Virus record (IMG/VR): IMGVR_UViG_3300006484_000005
Location: 1 to 64,000 of that record
Direction: 5' to 3' (one strand)
Length of the DNA: 64,000 nucleotides
Source of the DNA: a virus
In this document: positions 35,521-43,696 of the stretch, piece by piece
Layout of the letters: each line of letters starts with the position of its first letter
How positions within the stretch are numbered: the first letter of the stretch is position 1
The notes under the pieces: model-generated
Told to the model about the DNA's origin: nothing
Seen by the model: only the letters and a program-made list of their open reading frames with translations
The model's database searches: none
Translations under genes and position numbers: made by a program

Positions 35521-36363
35521 TTAAACAAGCAATTTGTAATACTCTTTAAAATGTTTGATGCGATCTGGTAGACCAATTGTACCACCATTAACGCGTTTTG
35601 TGATTTGAGTAACTACAGCATCGGAAGCTCCACTATCAGCCATCTTGTGTAATCCGTTTTTAGAGAAAAACCAAGCAGCTGAGAGCAAGGCATATTTCGA
35701 TGAAACCACATCTGGGTTAGACAAAATGTCTTCTCCAATGGACTTACCGAATGCTGTATAGTTCTCTTTTCCAGTTAGTTGTATATAACCTCTTCCACGA
35801 AACTTATATCCTTCACCTGATGCTTCATTGCCATTACCCATTCTACCTCCGTATACTTTGGCAGCAATTTTAGCAGGTTTACGTTCGTATTGAGCAGCTA
35901 ATGATGCGTTTGGAAAATATTTTTTAAATATTCCCATTAGACCTTTAGCTGAATAATTTAAATTTTCTTGAGTTGCACGGAACCCACCTGATTCGTGTCC
36001 GCACTGTGCTAAAAAGTGAGCTAAACGTAATGGTGTATTAATACCAAATTTAGCTGCTGTATCAGGAATCATTGCGATTACTGCATCTGGAATGTGTCCT
36101 TTTAATTTAGATAATTTTAAATTACCTGAATTAGCAATTGGAGCAGAAGGTGCAGCAGGTGCAGCAGCTACTGGAGCAGCACCTCCAAACATTTTTGCCC
36201 AAGTACCAGCACCCACAATACCATCAGCTGTTAATCCATTAGCTGATTGCCATGCTTTAACAGCGGCGTCTGTTTTAGGTCCAAATTTACCAATGGCTTC
36301 TATACCTAATTTTGCTTGAAGCTTTTTTACATCTTCACCCTCGGATCCTAGCTTTAATAGCAT
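35521..36363 (-). CDS. Endolysin: peptidoglycan-binding domain plus GH19 chitinase-like lysozyme
   Basis: Residues 1-60 are a PG_binding_1 domain (LGSEGEDVKKLQAKLG ... ADGIVGAGTWAKMFG). An Ala/Pro linker (61-80) follows. Residues 85-280 are GH19-like with catalytic Glu 124 (CGHESGG) and FRGRGYIQLTGKENY. It degrades host peptidoglycan at lysis. There is no signal peptide, so it needs a holin. Confidence 0.9.
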   Translation of the reverse strand: MLLKLGSEGEDVKKLQAKLGIEAIGKFGPKTDAAVKAWQSANGLTADGIVGAGTWAKMFGGAAPVAAAPAAPSAPIANSGNLKLSKLKGHIPDAVIAMIPDTAAKFGINTPLRLAHFLAQCGHESGGFRATQENLNYSAKGLMGIFKKYFPNASLAAQYERKPAKIAAKVYGGRMGNGNEASGEGYKFRGRGYIQLTGKENYTAFGKSIGEDILSNPDVVSSKYALLSAAWFFSKNGLHKMADSGASDAVVTQITKRVNGGTIGLPDRIKHFKEYYKLLV

Positions 36364-36409
36364 CGTTTATTGTTTTTATAGTTAATTATTACAGTTGTAC
36401 TCTTTGTTC

Positions 36410-36829
36410 TTAGAATTGGATTTTATCCAATTTGTAAGTTAAACCTAAACCTGGTGTGAAATTAGATCCTACTAAGTTTCCAATAACCCAAATTTTAAGC
36501 CCTTCAGATTTTAACGGAGCATATCCTATCCACACGTTAGGCTTATTAACATTGTCTACAGGTTGGATACCCATACCTAACATTAAACGCTCGCTAGCAA
36601 ACATACGGATAACACCAAATTTCATAGTTTTATCAAAACTACCTGTTTTAGTAGATACCATTGGATCAGCATCATACTTGAAACCAGCATAAATACCCCA
36701 TCCTTTTTTGATATAACCACCTGTTAAGTATCCGTCCATACCTTTATTAGTAGCGGAACCGAAAAATTCTTGTGCATTAGCAGCTACTGCAGACAAACAC
36801 AAAATTGCAATCAATAATAACTTTTTCAT
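36410..36829 (-). CDS. Exported small beta-barrel-like protein, 139 aa
   Basis: Signal peptide MKKLLLIAILCLSAVAANAQ. The mature part alternates hydrophobic strands (GGYIKKGWGIYAGFKYD, RLMLGMGIQP, FTPGLGLTYKLDKIQF), like a small outer-membrane or periplasmic beta protein. Function unknown. Confidence 0.62.
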   Translation of the reverse strand: MKKLLLIAILCLSAVAANAQEFFGSATNKGMDGYLTGGYIKKGWGIYAGFKYDADPMVSTKTGSFDKTMKFGVIRMFASERLMLGMGIQPVDNVNKPNVWIGYAPLKSEGLKIWVIGNLVGSNFTPGLGLTYKLDKIQF

Positions 36830-36832
36830 AGT

Positions 36833-37546
36833 TTAATTTTTAAATATATTCTTTTTTATCATACGTGATACTATCCTAGAAGCTGCTGTTTCCAACGCTT
36901 TTTTGGTGGTAATTCCGATTGTTGATTGATTAAATTTAATTTCATCAAACGAATCAGATAACGCACCTTGTTTTACTGTACTTGCTTCGCCTAAGCCTGA
37001 ACCAGTGATGTACTCAGCAGTCTCAGCGTTAACGAACTTAACTTGTAGACCCAACCGGGTAGTTTGAGTTTGCTTAACACCATCTTTTAATTTTAATTGC
37101 TCGTCTTCAGAAACAGAGAAGTCGTATACCTCTACATATACAAAATATTGTGCAAGCTTAATTTTTCCTCTACCATCTAATTTATTTTCTGTAAAACCCG
37201 ATTGAGACGCCTGGAATTGTTTTACCATTCTGTTCTTAATCTCGGCTTTATCTTCAGTAAATGTAAATCGATTAGTTTCTTCTAAAAATTCAACTACAAT
37301 ATTTGTTAATCCTAAACCAACACGTTTGTCTTTAAGTTCTGGATACATTGCAAATATCTCATCTGTAATTCCAATACTCAATAATTGAATTGGGATTTTA
37401 GGTCCTTCATAATCCGATACAACATCAATTGATTGTTTCTTTTCAAAATCAGCTTGGTATGTTTCTGTCTTTACAGAACCAATAGTTTGTCCAAGCATTG
37501 GTAAACATAATAAAGACAGGAATAATACCAATAAATTAGCCTTCAT
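36833..37546 (-). CDS. Exported CsgG-like protein, 237 aa
   Basis: Signal peptide ending MLGQ. RVGLGLTNIVVEFLEETNRFTFTE resembles the CsgG/FlgO-type fold in which a short helix precedes an NRF strand. FVNAETAEYITGSGLGEAS matches the CsgG strand after the crown domain. CsgG forms the curli export pore. Here a lipobox Cys is not evident, so pore formation is unproven. A smaller related protein is at 41056-41547. Confidence 0.55.
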   Translation of the reverse strand: MKANLLVLFLSLLCLPMLGQTIGSVKTETYQADFEKKQSIDVVSDYEGPKIPIQLLSIGITDEIFAMYPELKDKRVGLGLTNIVVEFLEETNRFTFTEDKAEIKNRMVKQFQASQSGFTENKLDGRGKIKLAQYFVYVEVYDFSVSEDEQLKLKDGVKQTQTTRLGLQVKFVNAETAEYITGSGLGEASTVKQGALSDSFDEIKFNQSTIGITTKKALETAASRIVSRMIKKNIFKN

Positions 37547-37832
37547 ATTCTTCTTCTTTTTTTTCTGCTTTAGTAGCTTCTGATATTTGTTTTTTCATTC
37601 CTGTAAATTTATCTACTGAAGATAAACCTAATGAACCGAATGCAAGTAATGCTACTGCATTTACTAATGATTCTGCTGGGGCTATATGTGCTTCAGAGAA
37701 TGAATTTTGATACATTGTAATACACAATGTTAATGCAGCTAATAAACCAACAAATCGTTTTGATGATACAGCACCTTTTTCATCAGCTAGTAATGAATTA
37801 GCACCTGCCATAAATTTTTTTAATATTTCCAT
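37536..37832 (-). CDS. Holin candidate, 98 aa
   Basis: Two hydrophobic segments (FVGLLAALTLCITMY and LVNAVALLAFGSLGL) with a basic/acidic C-terminal tail (KAEKKEEEYEG). The gene lies close to the endolysin. Topology fits a class II holin, but no sequence signature proves it. Confidence 0.55.
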   Translation of the reverse strand: MEILKKFMAGANSLLADEKGAVSSKRFVGLLAALTLCITMYQNSFSEAHIAPAESLVNAVALLAFGSLGLSSVDKFTGMKKQISEATKAEKKEEEYEG

Positions 37833-37833
37833 T

Positions 37834-37986
37834 TTACCAAGGTTGTTTTGAGATTTTAGCCGCTATTTGGTTTGCTTTCTCATTCTGATTAGTAAAATGT
37901 AGGTATACAAAATACATCTGAGTGCTAAAGCCAACTATAATTCCAGCTAAAACTAATTTTGAATAAATTTTATATACCTTTTCCAT
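37834..37986 (-). CDS. Small membrane protein, 50 aa
   Basis: Frame MEKVYKIYSKLVLAGIIVGF has a single membrane segment and a polar tail ending AKISKQPW. It could be a spanin-like or holin-accessory protein. Confidence 0.5.
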   Translation of the reverse strand: MEKVYKIYSKLVLAGIIVGFSTQMYFVYLHFTNQNEKANQIAAKISKQPW

Positions 37987-37990
37987 TTTA

Positions 37991-38563
37991 TTATTCTTCT
38001 ATAGATTCTTCTATATCCTTTATTTTACCACACTTTAAACATTCTTCATCCCCATCACCGTCTGAGTCACCCCATACGTGTTCGCATTGTCTATGTTCAA
38101 AGTACATGTCAATAACACCATCACCATCAAAATCAATACCATCAAATTCCCCATCCCCATCTTCATCAACTTCGATACCGGTTCTAGGTTCTGGTTTAGG
38201 TTCTGGAGACGGTGTAGGAGTTGGTGCATCACCTCCTTTAGTATCGGATAATGACACACCATCTTCCTCGTCCATTTTCTGAACCAACATTTTATCTTTG
38301 TCTGTATCAGAGAACCAGTAATCAATTATTTTACCATATGAACCAATAAAGGCTCCAAGTAATAGTAATAATAATTCTTTCCATTCACCTTCTACATTAG
38401 TTCCTCTAACTATAGCAACGAATATACCACCAATTATTAACATAAACCCACCTAAAACCATAGCGGTAATATACCATCTACGTTTCATCATTTGGTTTAA
38501 TAGTTCCTTAAATCCCGTAGGAGTAGGTTGTGCCATAGGTTGTTCTTCTTTAAATAACTTCAT
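37991..38563 (-). CDS. Membrane protein with calcium-binding-like repeats and Cys pair, 190 aa
   Basis: Two transmembrane segments (about 33-52 and 62-78). A Pro-rich linker (PTPTPSPEPKPEP) follows, then DxDxDG-type loops (EDGDGEFDG, DFDGDGVIDM), which resemble dockerin/EF-hand calcium sites. A CEHVW ... CLKCGK cluster could bind zinc. A cohesin-like protein is encoded at 39251-41059, so a cohesin-dockerin-like pairing is conceivable but unproven. Confidence 0.6.
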   Translation of the reverse strand: MKLFKEEQPMAQPTPTGFKELLNQMMKRRWYITAMVLGGFMLIIGGIFVAIVRGTNVEGEWKELLLLLLGAFIGSYGKIIDYWFSDTDKDKMLVQKMDEEDGVSLSDTKGGDAPTPTPSPEPKPEPRTGIEVDEDGDGEFDGIDFDGDGVIDMYFEHRQCEHVWGDSDGDGDEECLKCGKIKDIEESIEE

Positions 38564-38569
38564 TTTTAA

Positions 38570-38872
38570 TTACCATTTAGGAGCTTCTTCTAGCTCTTCT
38601 TTAGCTGTTTTAGGTTTTGGTTTAGCTGGAGCAGCAGCTGGTTTTACACCACCACCTCCACCACCTACAACATTCTTTTGTTGTTGTGTGTTGTTAGTAG
38701 TAATATTGATTACTGGAGCTGGTGCTGTTACTGCTTGAGGAGCTGGTTCATCACCTTCACCTGTAAGAGTTTTTGTGACATACCCACCAACACCTAGTGC
38801 TACTGTGCTTGCTAGACCAATAATGATGCTTTTAAATGATCCTCCTCCTGAGTTTTCTGATTCTTCTGCCAT
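38570..38872 (-). CDS. Membrane protein with Gly-rich tail, 100 aa
   Basis: One transmembrane segment (FKSIIIGLASTVALGVGGYV), then a Pro/Ala/Asn-rich region with a six-Gly run and a Lys/Pro tail. No family recognised. Confidence 0.55.
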   Translation of the reverse strand: MAEESENSGGGSFKSIIIGLASTVALGVGGYVTKTLTGEGDEPAPQAVTAPAPVINITTNNTQQQKNVVGGGGGGVKPAAAPAKPKPKTAKEELEEAPKW

Positions 38873-38879
38873 GTTATTT

Positions 38880-39248
38880 TTAACGTTTAATTACTAATGG
38901 TTTTTTAACTGATACACCATTGATATCAGTTAATGTTATATCGTATATTCCATCTTCTAAATCTTTGAAATCATATATTTTAGTTACAATTTCTGATTCA
39001 GCAGTTAATGGTAATGTTTTTACAGGTTCAGTAGCAGCAAATTTGTATACTTGTACAGAGTACTTAGCTCCAGTCGTAACCGCGTATTGTACTGTAACTT
39101 GACCACCTGTTGATACTACACTGAGTATGTCGGTAGATTTTGCTGTAACTCCTAATTTAATGTCAGGTGTTGATAATACTTCCATATCACTGCATCCTGC
39201 GGTAATAAATATAAGGCCGATTAAAACAATTGATAATATATTTTTCAT
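38880..39248 (-). CDS. Lipoprotein with Ig-like fold, 122 aa
   Basis: Lipoprotein signal MKNILSIVLIGLIFITAGC with a clear lipobox Cys at 19. The mature part (TGGQVTVQYAVTTGAKYSVQVYKF ... DGIYDITLTD) looks like one beta-sandwich domain. It would be anchored in the host membrane. Confidence 0.65.
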   Translation of the reverse strand: MKNILSIVLIGLIFITAGCSDMEVLSTPDIKLGVTAKSTDILSVVSTGGQVTVQYAVTTGAKYSVQVYKFAATEPVKTLPLTAESEIVTKIYDFKDLEDGIYDITLTDINGVSVKKPLVIKR

Positions 39249-39250
39249 AT

Positions 39251-41059
39251 TTAAAAGTTATTATATCCTGTTAATTTTATTGTTTCTGTATTTAAGTTAA
39301 TTCCTAGCTGAGATCCGTTAGTAGATGCGGCATCTGTTGCAGTAGTTATTTTAATAAATGAATTAATATCTAATCCGTTTTGTAGAGCTGTAAATTTCAG
39401 TTTGAATGGAACTGTATTACCTGATAATGGAGTTTTTAATTTCTGATCAATTGCTCCAAATTTTACCTTGCCTGATGCTGAATTAGCAAATACATACCAA
39501 TCAGCTGGTACTTCTGAACTCATTGAATCAAATTTAACTTTATTTGGATCGTATGCAAATTCAAATTGCAATGCAGCTACATCTTTTCCATTTGTATTAA
39601 CTGCAACTGGTATTTCAATTGTATTTGAAGTTACTGTTACGTTTTTAATATTAACATCAATAGCAGGAACAGATTGAGGAGTATTAATAAATGATTCAGT
39701 ACGGTTCATAATTGGACCAGCAGCATATCTTTTATTTGCAATACTTTTATTTAATGAAACTACAGCGTTTGTAGCTACAGCTCCATTTATTACTACTTGA
39801 GATGAATGAGAACGATTTATATCACCAGGAAGTACATATTTTACATTAATTGTTAATGGTGTTCCTGGGGTAGCTGGAGTAGTGTATTCATAAGTACGCT
39901 GTGCATTAGTAGGTAATGTAGTAAATACGTTAGATGGGGTAGCAGCATTGAATTCAGCAGCTTTAAACGTAGGTAAACTCATCCACCCATTAGACCCAAC
40001 TGTATATCCTTCTGGTAATACGATTAATTGATTAACACCAACTGCTTGTGCATATAATTTAGTTAAATCACCACCATCGAATCCGTTTGATCTGTTAACA
40101 TCTACCGCCCAATATCCCATACCAGTTATAATACTAGTATTTTTATATGTTCTATCTAGATTTTGAGATACAAATTCTGCTTGTGCTGTTGTATAATCCG
40201 ATACTGATACTGCTGAGTTCATTATAGCTGGTAATTGATCCATATTGGCCATTACCATAATTTGATAAGCTGTATTTGCAGTTAATAATGAATCTACAAT
40301 ATTTACTGTACCATTTGCGGTTACATTAAACATTGGTCCTGTATTATCAGCTTTTTTAAATAATACTTTAACGTGAGTTGGATTAATATTTCCATTCAAA
40401 TCCAATACCGCTTTAACAAATTTCTTAGCGTCTGGATTTTGGGTGATTACTGTAGTTAATGGTATTTCATTTAAACAAGCACCTGATGAACCATTTTGAT
40501 TAAATGATGCAGCAAAGTTCATTTTAATTGGATCCCAGGCATCACCTACTGCTGTTGTTTTTAATCTAAAGCGAAGTCTTAATAAATCACCATATCCATT
40601 ATAAGGTAGTGGTGAATTAGTAGCCCAGTTTAAATAAACACGAATAATTGTTTTAGGACCACCTTGAGTAAAACTGTATCCCGCATTGTTGTAATTTTGA
40701 TTACCATTAGGGGATGTGTTATTACCATTTCCAGCAAATGAATAACCTGGATATGTGTAATTATCCATTGTAATAGAAGCACCTGCAGGAAGTACACCAC
40801 CATTACCACCTGTTCCAGTATTAATTACATTAATAAAATCAAATGCAGCATTATTAAATTCAAAATCAAAATACAATGAACGAGCAGTTGTATTTCCATT
40901 ACCATTTAATTGAACATTAACGATGAATTCATCACCTTTATCAATTACTCCACCAGCAATATCTACCTTAGTAGAGTCATCAGCTAACCTAATTTTAGGT
41001 TCTTGCGCAAACGCGGTTAAACTTACTAATGATAATAGTAAGAATAATAATTTTTTCAT
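39251..41059 (-). CDS. Exported cohesin-like adhesin candidate, 602 aa
   Basis: Signal peptide MKKLLFLLLSLVSLTAFAQ. The first 200 residues (DEFIVNVQLNGNGN ... LYFDFEFNNAAF) and a C-terminal domain (NTIEIPVAVNTNGKDVAALQFEFAYDPNKVKF) both look like cohesin-type beta sandwiches. Between them is a DINRS-type loop (VDVNRSNGFDG, PGDINRSHSSQ) resembling dockerin calcium sites. Probably displayed at the host surface or part of a fibre. Role unproven. Confidence 0.65.
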   Translation of the reverse strand: MKKLLFLLLSLVSLTAFAQEPKIRLADDSTKVDIAGGVIDKGDEFIVNVQLNGNGNTTARSLYFDFEFNNAAFDFINVINTGTGGNGGVLPAGASITMDNYTYPGYSFAGNGNNTSPNGNQNYNNAGYSFTQGGPKTIIRVYLNWATNSPLPYNGYGDLLRLRFRLKTTAVGDAWDPIKMNFAASFNQNGSSGACLNEIPLTTVITQNPDAKKFVKAVLDLNGNINPTHVKVLFKKADNTGPMFNVTANGTVNIVDSLLTANTAYQIMVMANMDQLPAIMNSAVSVSDYTTAQAEFVSQNLDRTYKNTSIITGMGYWAVDVNRSNGFDGGDLTKLYAQAVGVNQLIVLPEGYTVGSNGWMSLPTFKAAEFNAATPSNVFTTLPTNAQRTYEYTTPATPGTPLTINVKYVLPGDINRSHSSQVVINGAVATNAVVSLNKSIANKRYAAGPIMNRTESFINTPQSVPAIDVNIKNVTVTSNTIEIPVAVNTNGKDVAALQFEFAYDPNKVKFDSMSSEVPADWYVFANSASGKVKFGAIDQKLKTPLSGNTVPFKLKFTALQNGLDINSFIKITTATDAASTNGSQLGINLNTETIKLTGYNNF

Positions 41060-41547
41060 ATTTTGTCTAATAATTTAGTTGTTAATGAAACCGATGCTTT
41101 CTTCAACGCATTTGATAATGATGTTTGATTAAAACCACCTGCTTCAGAAATAACTAAAGTAGACATTGATACTTCGCTTGATTTTTCTGTTGCTGTTTTT
41201 GTTTTGACGACTTTATCGCCCTTTAATAATTTACCCACCATACTAATAACGACGGATTGTTTATCTTGGTGCATTATACCTATGCTTACATTTGATGATT
41301 CAACATCTAAGAATACGATGTCGACTTGTACTGAATAATCAGCAGCGTCTTTAGTAGGTACTAATGAATAATTTTCGGATAATAGTTCTTCAACTATATT
41401 TTTAACACCAAATGCTAAATTGCGGTTTCCTGCTAATTTACCAATTTGGATTTTGTTTTCTACATTATGTAAAAACAATTTAGGAGTTTGCGCTTGGCTA
41501 ATGAATGATGCCAAAACTAATATTAATATAGATATAATTTTTTTCAT
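41056..41547 (-). CDS. Exported CsgG-family-like small protein, about 163 aa
   Basis: The preferred start at 41547 gives signal peptide MKKIISILILVLASFISQAQ. GVKNIVEELLSENYSLVP and YSVQVDIVFLDVESSN resemble the shared pattern in the protein at 36833-37546. No curlin-like substrate was seen. An open extension to 41568 is possible. Confidence 0.5.
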   Translation of the reverse strand: MKKIISILILVLASFISQAQTPKLFLHNVENKIQIGKLAGNRNLAFGVKNIVEELLSENYSLVPTKDAADYSVQVDIVFLDVESSNVSIGIMHQDKQSVVISMVGKLLKGDKVVKTKTATEKSSEVSMSTLVISEAGGFNQTSLSNALKKASVSLTTKLLDKI

Positions 41548-41700
41548 GATGAGAACTAGGTCTATCATAAATATAGTATATACTACAAAATCAAATTTGA
41601 ATATTATAGGCGTAGTGTGGATTTTTCAACGAACATTATGGCAATTTGTCGTTTTCGTGGAAGTGTTATATACGTATTGTCGAACAAAATATAAAATAAA

Positions 41701-41862
41701 ATGCCATTATTAGCAATTTCATTATTAATTAGTACATTATTTAGCGCGGTTTTAGTCAAATTTGACAATGCTGAGCGGAAATCAAAACAACCCATCTCTA
41801 ACCGCAGACATGCTGGTGGAAGAAACGGGTTGTTAAATATTGATAAAGACTTATCTGTTTAG
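41701..41862 (+). CDS. Orphan plus-strand small membrane protein, 53 aa
   Basis: ATG follows an AAAATATAAAATAAA leader. The frame starts MPLLAISLLISTLFSAVLVKF (one hydrophobic helix) and ends basic and polar (RRHAGGRNG). It lies in a 330-nt gap between minus-strand genes and would be divergent to 41547. A minus-strand frame at 41604-41795 competes; I prefer the plus one because of its leader and topology. Confidence 0.4.
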   Translation: MPLLAISLLISTLFSAVLVKFDNAERKSKQPISNRRHAGGRNGLLNIDKDLSV

Positions 41863-41876
41863 TAAAATAGTTATAC

Positions 41877-42224
41877 CTATAATGTCATAGGTTCTATTTT
41901 AACGTGCTCTAACGAATCTTTTTCAATGATTTGTTTGAGCACTTTGATTTTTTTCTTAGTTTGAGTAAGATCCTTTTTATGTTGGGTTAATTTATCATCG
42001 GTTTTTTTCTCTTTTAACCAACTAGATGCAAAATCAGTTTTTTCTGTTTTGTTTACATCATCCCACATTTTACGATATTCAAGCGCTTTAATTTCTGATT
42101 GAAGCTTTTGCTCCATTATCATCTCATTGCTTAATTTTTGTCTGTAAAATGTCATGTCTTGATTAGGCATCGGACCACCTACGGCCAAACCAAGCATTAT
42201 AAGTAACTCTTTTAAGTCTAACAT
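41877..42224 (-). CDS. Coiled-coil protein, 115 aa
   Basis: A hydrophobic start (MLDLKELLIMLGLAVGG) and then a long charged helix, with KIKVLKQIIEKDSLEHVKI at the end. Likely membrane-associated coiled coil. No family. Confidence 0.6.
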   Translation of the reverse strand: MLDLKELLIMLGLAVGGPMPNQDMTFYRQKLSNEMIMEQKLQSEIKALEYRKMWDDVNKTEKTDFASSWLKEKKTDDKLTQHKKDLTQTKKKIKVLKQIIEKDSLEHVKIEPMTL

Positions 42225-42226
42225 AA

Positions 42227-42358
42227 CTATCCTTTTAGTAATTGTTTTTTATTATCATTGCACTCACATTTACATTTAGGGCAATCAAATGCTAATAGAG
42301 TACAAATACATCCTAAACCAAATCCAGCCAATGAGGCAATTGCAATTGTTGTTATCAT
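42227..42358 (-). CDS. Small membrane protein with Cys cluster, 43 aa
   Basis: Frame MITTIAIASLAGFGLGCICT is one transmembrane helix, followed by CPKCKCEC, which could bind a metal, and a basic tail. Starts 11 nt after the stop of the oxygenase gene. Confidence 0.5.
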   Translation of the reverse strand: MITTIAIASLAGFGLGCICTLLAFDCPKCKCECNDNKKQLLKG

Positions 42359-42369
42359 AATAATAAATA

Positions 42370-42948
42370 TTAAATTTCAAATAGGAAATTTATTACCATT
42401 CTTCTATCCGTTTCTCGTGGGGAAGAAGATGTGTGTATGGTAGTAGAATCAAATACTACTGCTGTATTTGCTTTTGGTGTTATTCGTTTGGTTATAACCA
42501 ACTCATCCGTTCTATCCTTAAAATCTGGCATATTATTATACGTTTGGTTAAACATGTAGGTATCTCCATCAGAATCGTTTAGATAATACAATAAAGTACA
42601 AAACTTACCTTTATCGTTTATATCCGAATGTGGTGGATGAAAATGATTTATTGGATATAATGGATCCTTCATCAACATATTTGCCTTTATACGTAATAAA
42701 TTGGTTGGTATAATTCCATGATGAATTAGTTTATCCTTAAATGGGTTCATTGATTCAATAAATTTAAAAGCTTGCTTGTGGGAAAAAAACGTATGTATAA
42801 ATTGGTTACTTTCAGTTACATTACTGCCACCATGTAATTCACTATAACTAGTATATGGTATGTAATACCAATCGAATACATTACTTGTAACCAATTCAGT
42901 TAAGTCTTGGTATTCTTTATCCGATAAGAAGTTTTCAATAATTCTCAT
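42370..42948 (-). CDS. 2-oxoglutarate/Fe(II)-dependent dioxygenase
   Basis: The Fe ligands are visible as H107-S-D109 (HPPHSD) and a distal His in TTIHTSSSPRETDRR, which also supplies the 2-oxoglutarate Arg. Jelly-roll strands KFCTLLYYLNDSDGDTYMF and NTAVVFDSTT fit the prolyl-4-hydroxylase-like fold. Substrate unknown; phage homologues are thought to modify proteins or nucleic acids. A glycan role cannot be excluded. Confidence 0.82.
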   Translation of the reverse strand: MRIIENFLSDKEYQDLTELVTSNVFDWYYIPYTSYSELHGGSNVTESNQFIHTFFSHKQAFKFIESMNPFKDKLIHHGIIPTNLLRIKANMLMKDPLYPINHFHPPHSDINDKGKFCTLLYYLNDSDGDTYMFNQTYNNMPDFKDRTDELVITKRITPKANTAVVFDSTTIHTSSSPRETDRRMVINFLFEI

Positions 42949-42992
42949 ATGTTTTTTAGAGGTATGCTTACTACAACCTCATTTGTTTATTT

Positions 42993-43065
42993 GTTACCCG
43001 AGCAGGATTCGAACCTACCATAAGCGCACCAAAAACGCTTGTGTTACCGCTACACCATCGAGCAA
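42993..43065 (-). tRNA. tRNA-Gln (TTG)
   Basis: Acceptor TTGCTCG with CGGGTAA, T-loop TTCGAAT, anticodon loop TTTTGGT on an AGCGT/GCGCT stem. No encoded CCA. Confidence 0.82.
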
Positions 43066-43072
43066 TTTACTG

Positions 43073-43144
43073 TAGCCCCAACGGGAATCGAACCCGTGAC
43101 TCATCCGTGAAAGGGACGTGACTTAACCGCTTGTCGATAGGGCC
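43073..43144 (-). tRNA. tRNA-Glu (TTC)
   Basis: Anticodon loop CTTTCAC on a CGTCC/GGATG stem, T-arm CGGG TTCGATT CCCG, acceptor GGCCCTA with TGGGGCT. Confidence 0.87.
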
Positions 43145-43151
43145 ATTACTG

Positions 43152-43224
43152 AGCTTCCGGTCGGGGTCGAACCAACGGCCTGCTGATTACAAGTCAGCTG
43201 CTCTACCATCTGAGCTACGGAAGC
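43152..43224 (-). tRNA. tRNA-Thr (TGT)
   Basis: Acceptor GCTTCCG with CGGAAGC, D-arm TAGCTCAGATGGTAGAGC, anticodon loop CTTGTAA on a GCTGA/TCAGC stem. Confidence 0.9.
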
Positions 43225-43225
43225 A

Positions 43226-43329
43226 ATTTAGGAAAGTGGAAGATGGGTGCGTGGACATCTACTTTTATGATTGGCATTTCTAACCGATCGTACCCGCCCT
43301 TCCTACAGTTAAAGGATACATCCCAATCA
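43226..43329 (-). ncRNA. Structured RNA candidate between tRNA genes
   Basis: Two elements: a bulged hairpin at about 43234-43266 (AGATG with CATCT plus AAGT with ACTT) and a 7-bp closed structure at 43268-43329 (TGATTGG with CCAATCA) holding an internal TCCT/AGGA hairpin. It has no T-loop signature, so it is not an ordinary tRNA. Confidence 0.4.
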
Positions 43330-43340
43330 ACCTATTAAAT

Positions 43341-43414
43341 AAAACACAATCACTTCACATCTGCAAGTGCAAAAGATTGTCGAGCTAATTGCATATACAA
43401 TCTAATTGTGTTTT
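43341..43414 (-). ncRNA. Compact 74-nt three-way-junction RNA candidate
   Basis: Closed by a perfect 10-bp stem (43341-43350 with 43405-43414). Inside are a 5-bp hairpin (43351-43355 with 43365-43369) and a 7-bp hairpin (43374-43380 with 43397-43403). It is the size of a tRNA but lacks a T-loop, and it ends next to tRNA-Ser. No known class recognised. Confidence 0.45.
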
Positions 43415-43415
43415 G

Positions 43416-43500
43416 AGGAGAGTGAGGGATTCGAACCCCCGGTCCTATTACAGACAATAGTTTTCAAGACTACCTCGTTCGACCGCTCTGACAACTCTCC
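43416..43500 (-). tRNA. tRNA-Ser (TGA)
   Basis: Class II tRNA with a long variable arm. Acceptor GGAGAGT with ACTCTCC, anticodon loop CTTGAAA on a GTAGT/ACTAT stem, T-loop TTCGAAT. Confidence 0.9.
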
Positions 43501-43509
43501 TTACATAAT

Positions 43510-43525
43510 AAACATAATCAGGAAA
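43510..43525 (-). promoter_or_regulatory. Promoter-like element inside the tRNA cluster
   Basis: Coding strand reads TTTCCTGATTATGTTT, ten bases before tRNA-Ser. A 7-bp hairpin (43520-43538) overlaps it, so it may combine termination and re-initiation. Confidence 0.4.
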
Positions 43526-43540
43526 TCTTATATTTCCTAG

Positions 43541-43615
43541 AGTTGAGTGCTGGATTCGAACCAGCGATTTTATCGTTTTGCAAACGAGTGCGTTTGGCCA
43601 CTCCGCCAACTCAAC
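43541..43615 (-). tRNA. tRNA-Cys (GCA)
   Basis: Acceptor GTTGAGT with ACTCAAC, T-arm GCTGG TTCGAAT CCAGC, anticodon loop TTGCAAA. Confidence 0.85.
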
Positions 43616-43620
43616 TTATG

Positions 43621-43691
43621 CACACCCTCTAGGACTCGAACCTAGAACAACGGTTTTGGAGACCGTGATGATACCATTTCACCAAAGATGC
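43621..43691 (-). tRNA. tRNA-Trp (CCA)
   Basis: Anticodon loop CTCCAAA on an ACGGT/ACCGT stem, T-arm CTAGG TTCGAGT CCTAG, acceptor with several G-U pairs. Confidence 0.85.
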
Positions 43692-43696
43692 ATATT

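Noticed and set aside
41604-41795. Minus-strand frame of 63 codons
   Set aside because: It competes with the plus-strand 53-aa frame, which has a better leader and a membrane helix; the minus frame has no recognisable features. Low certainty either way.
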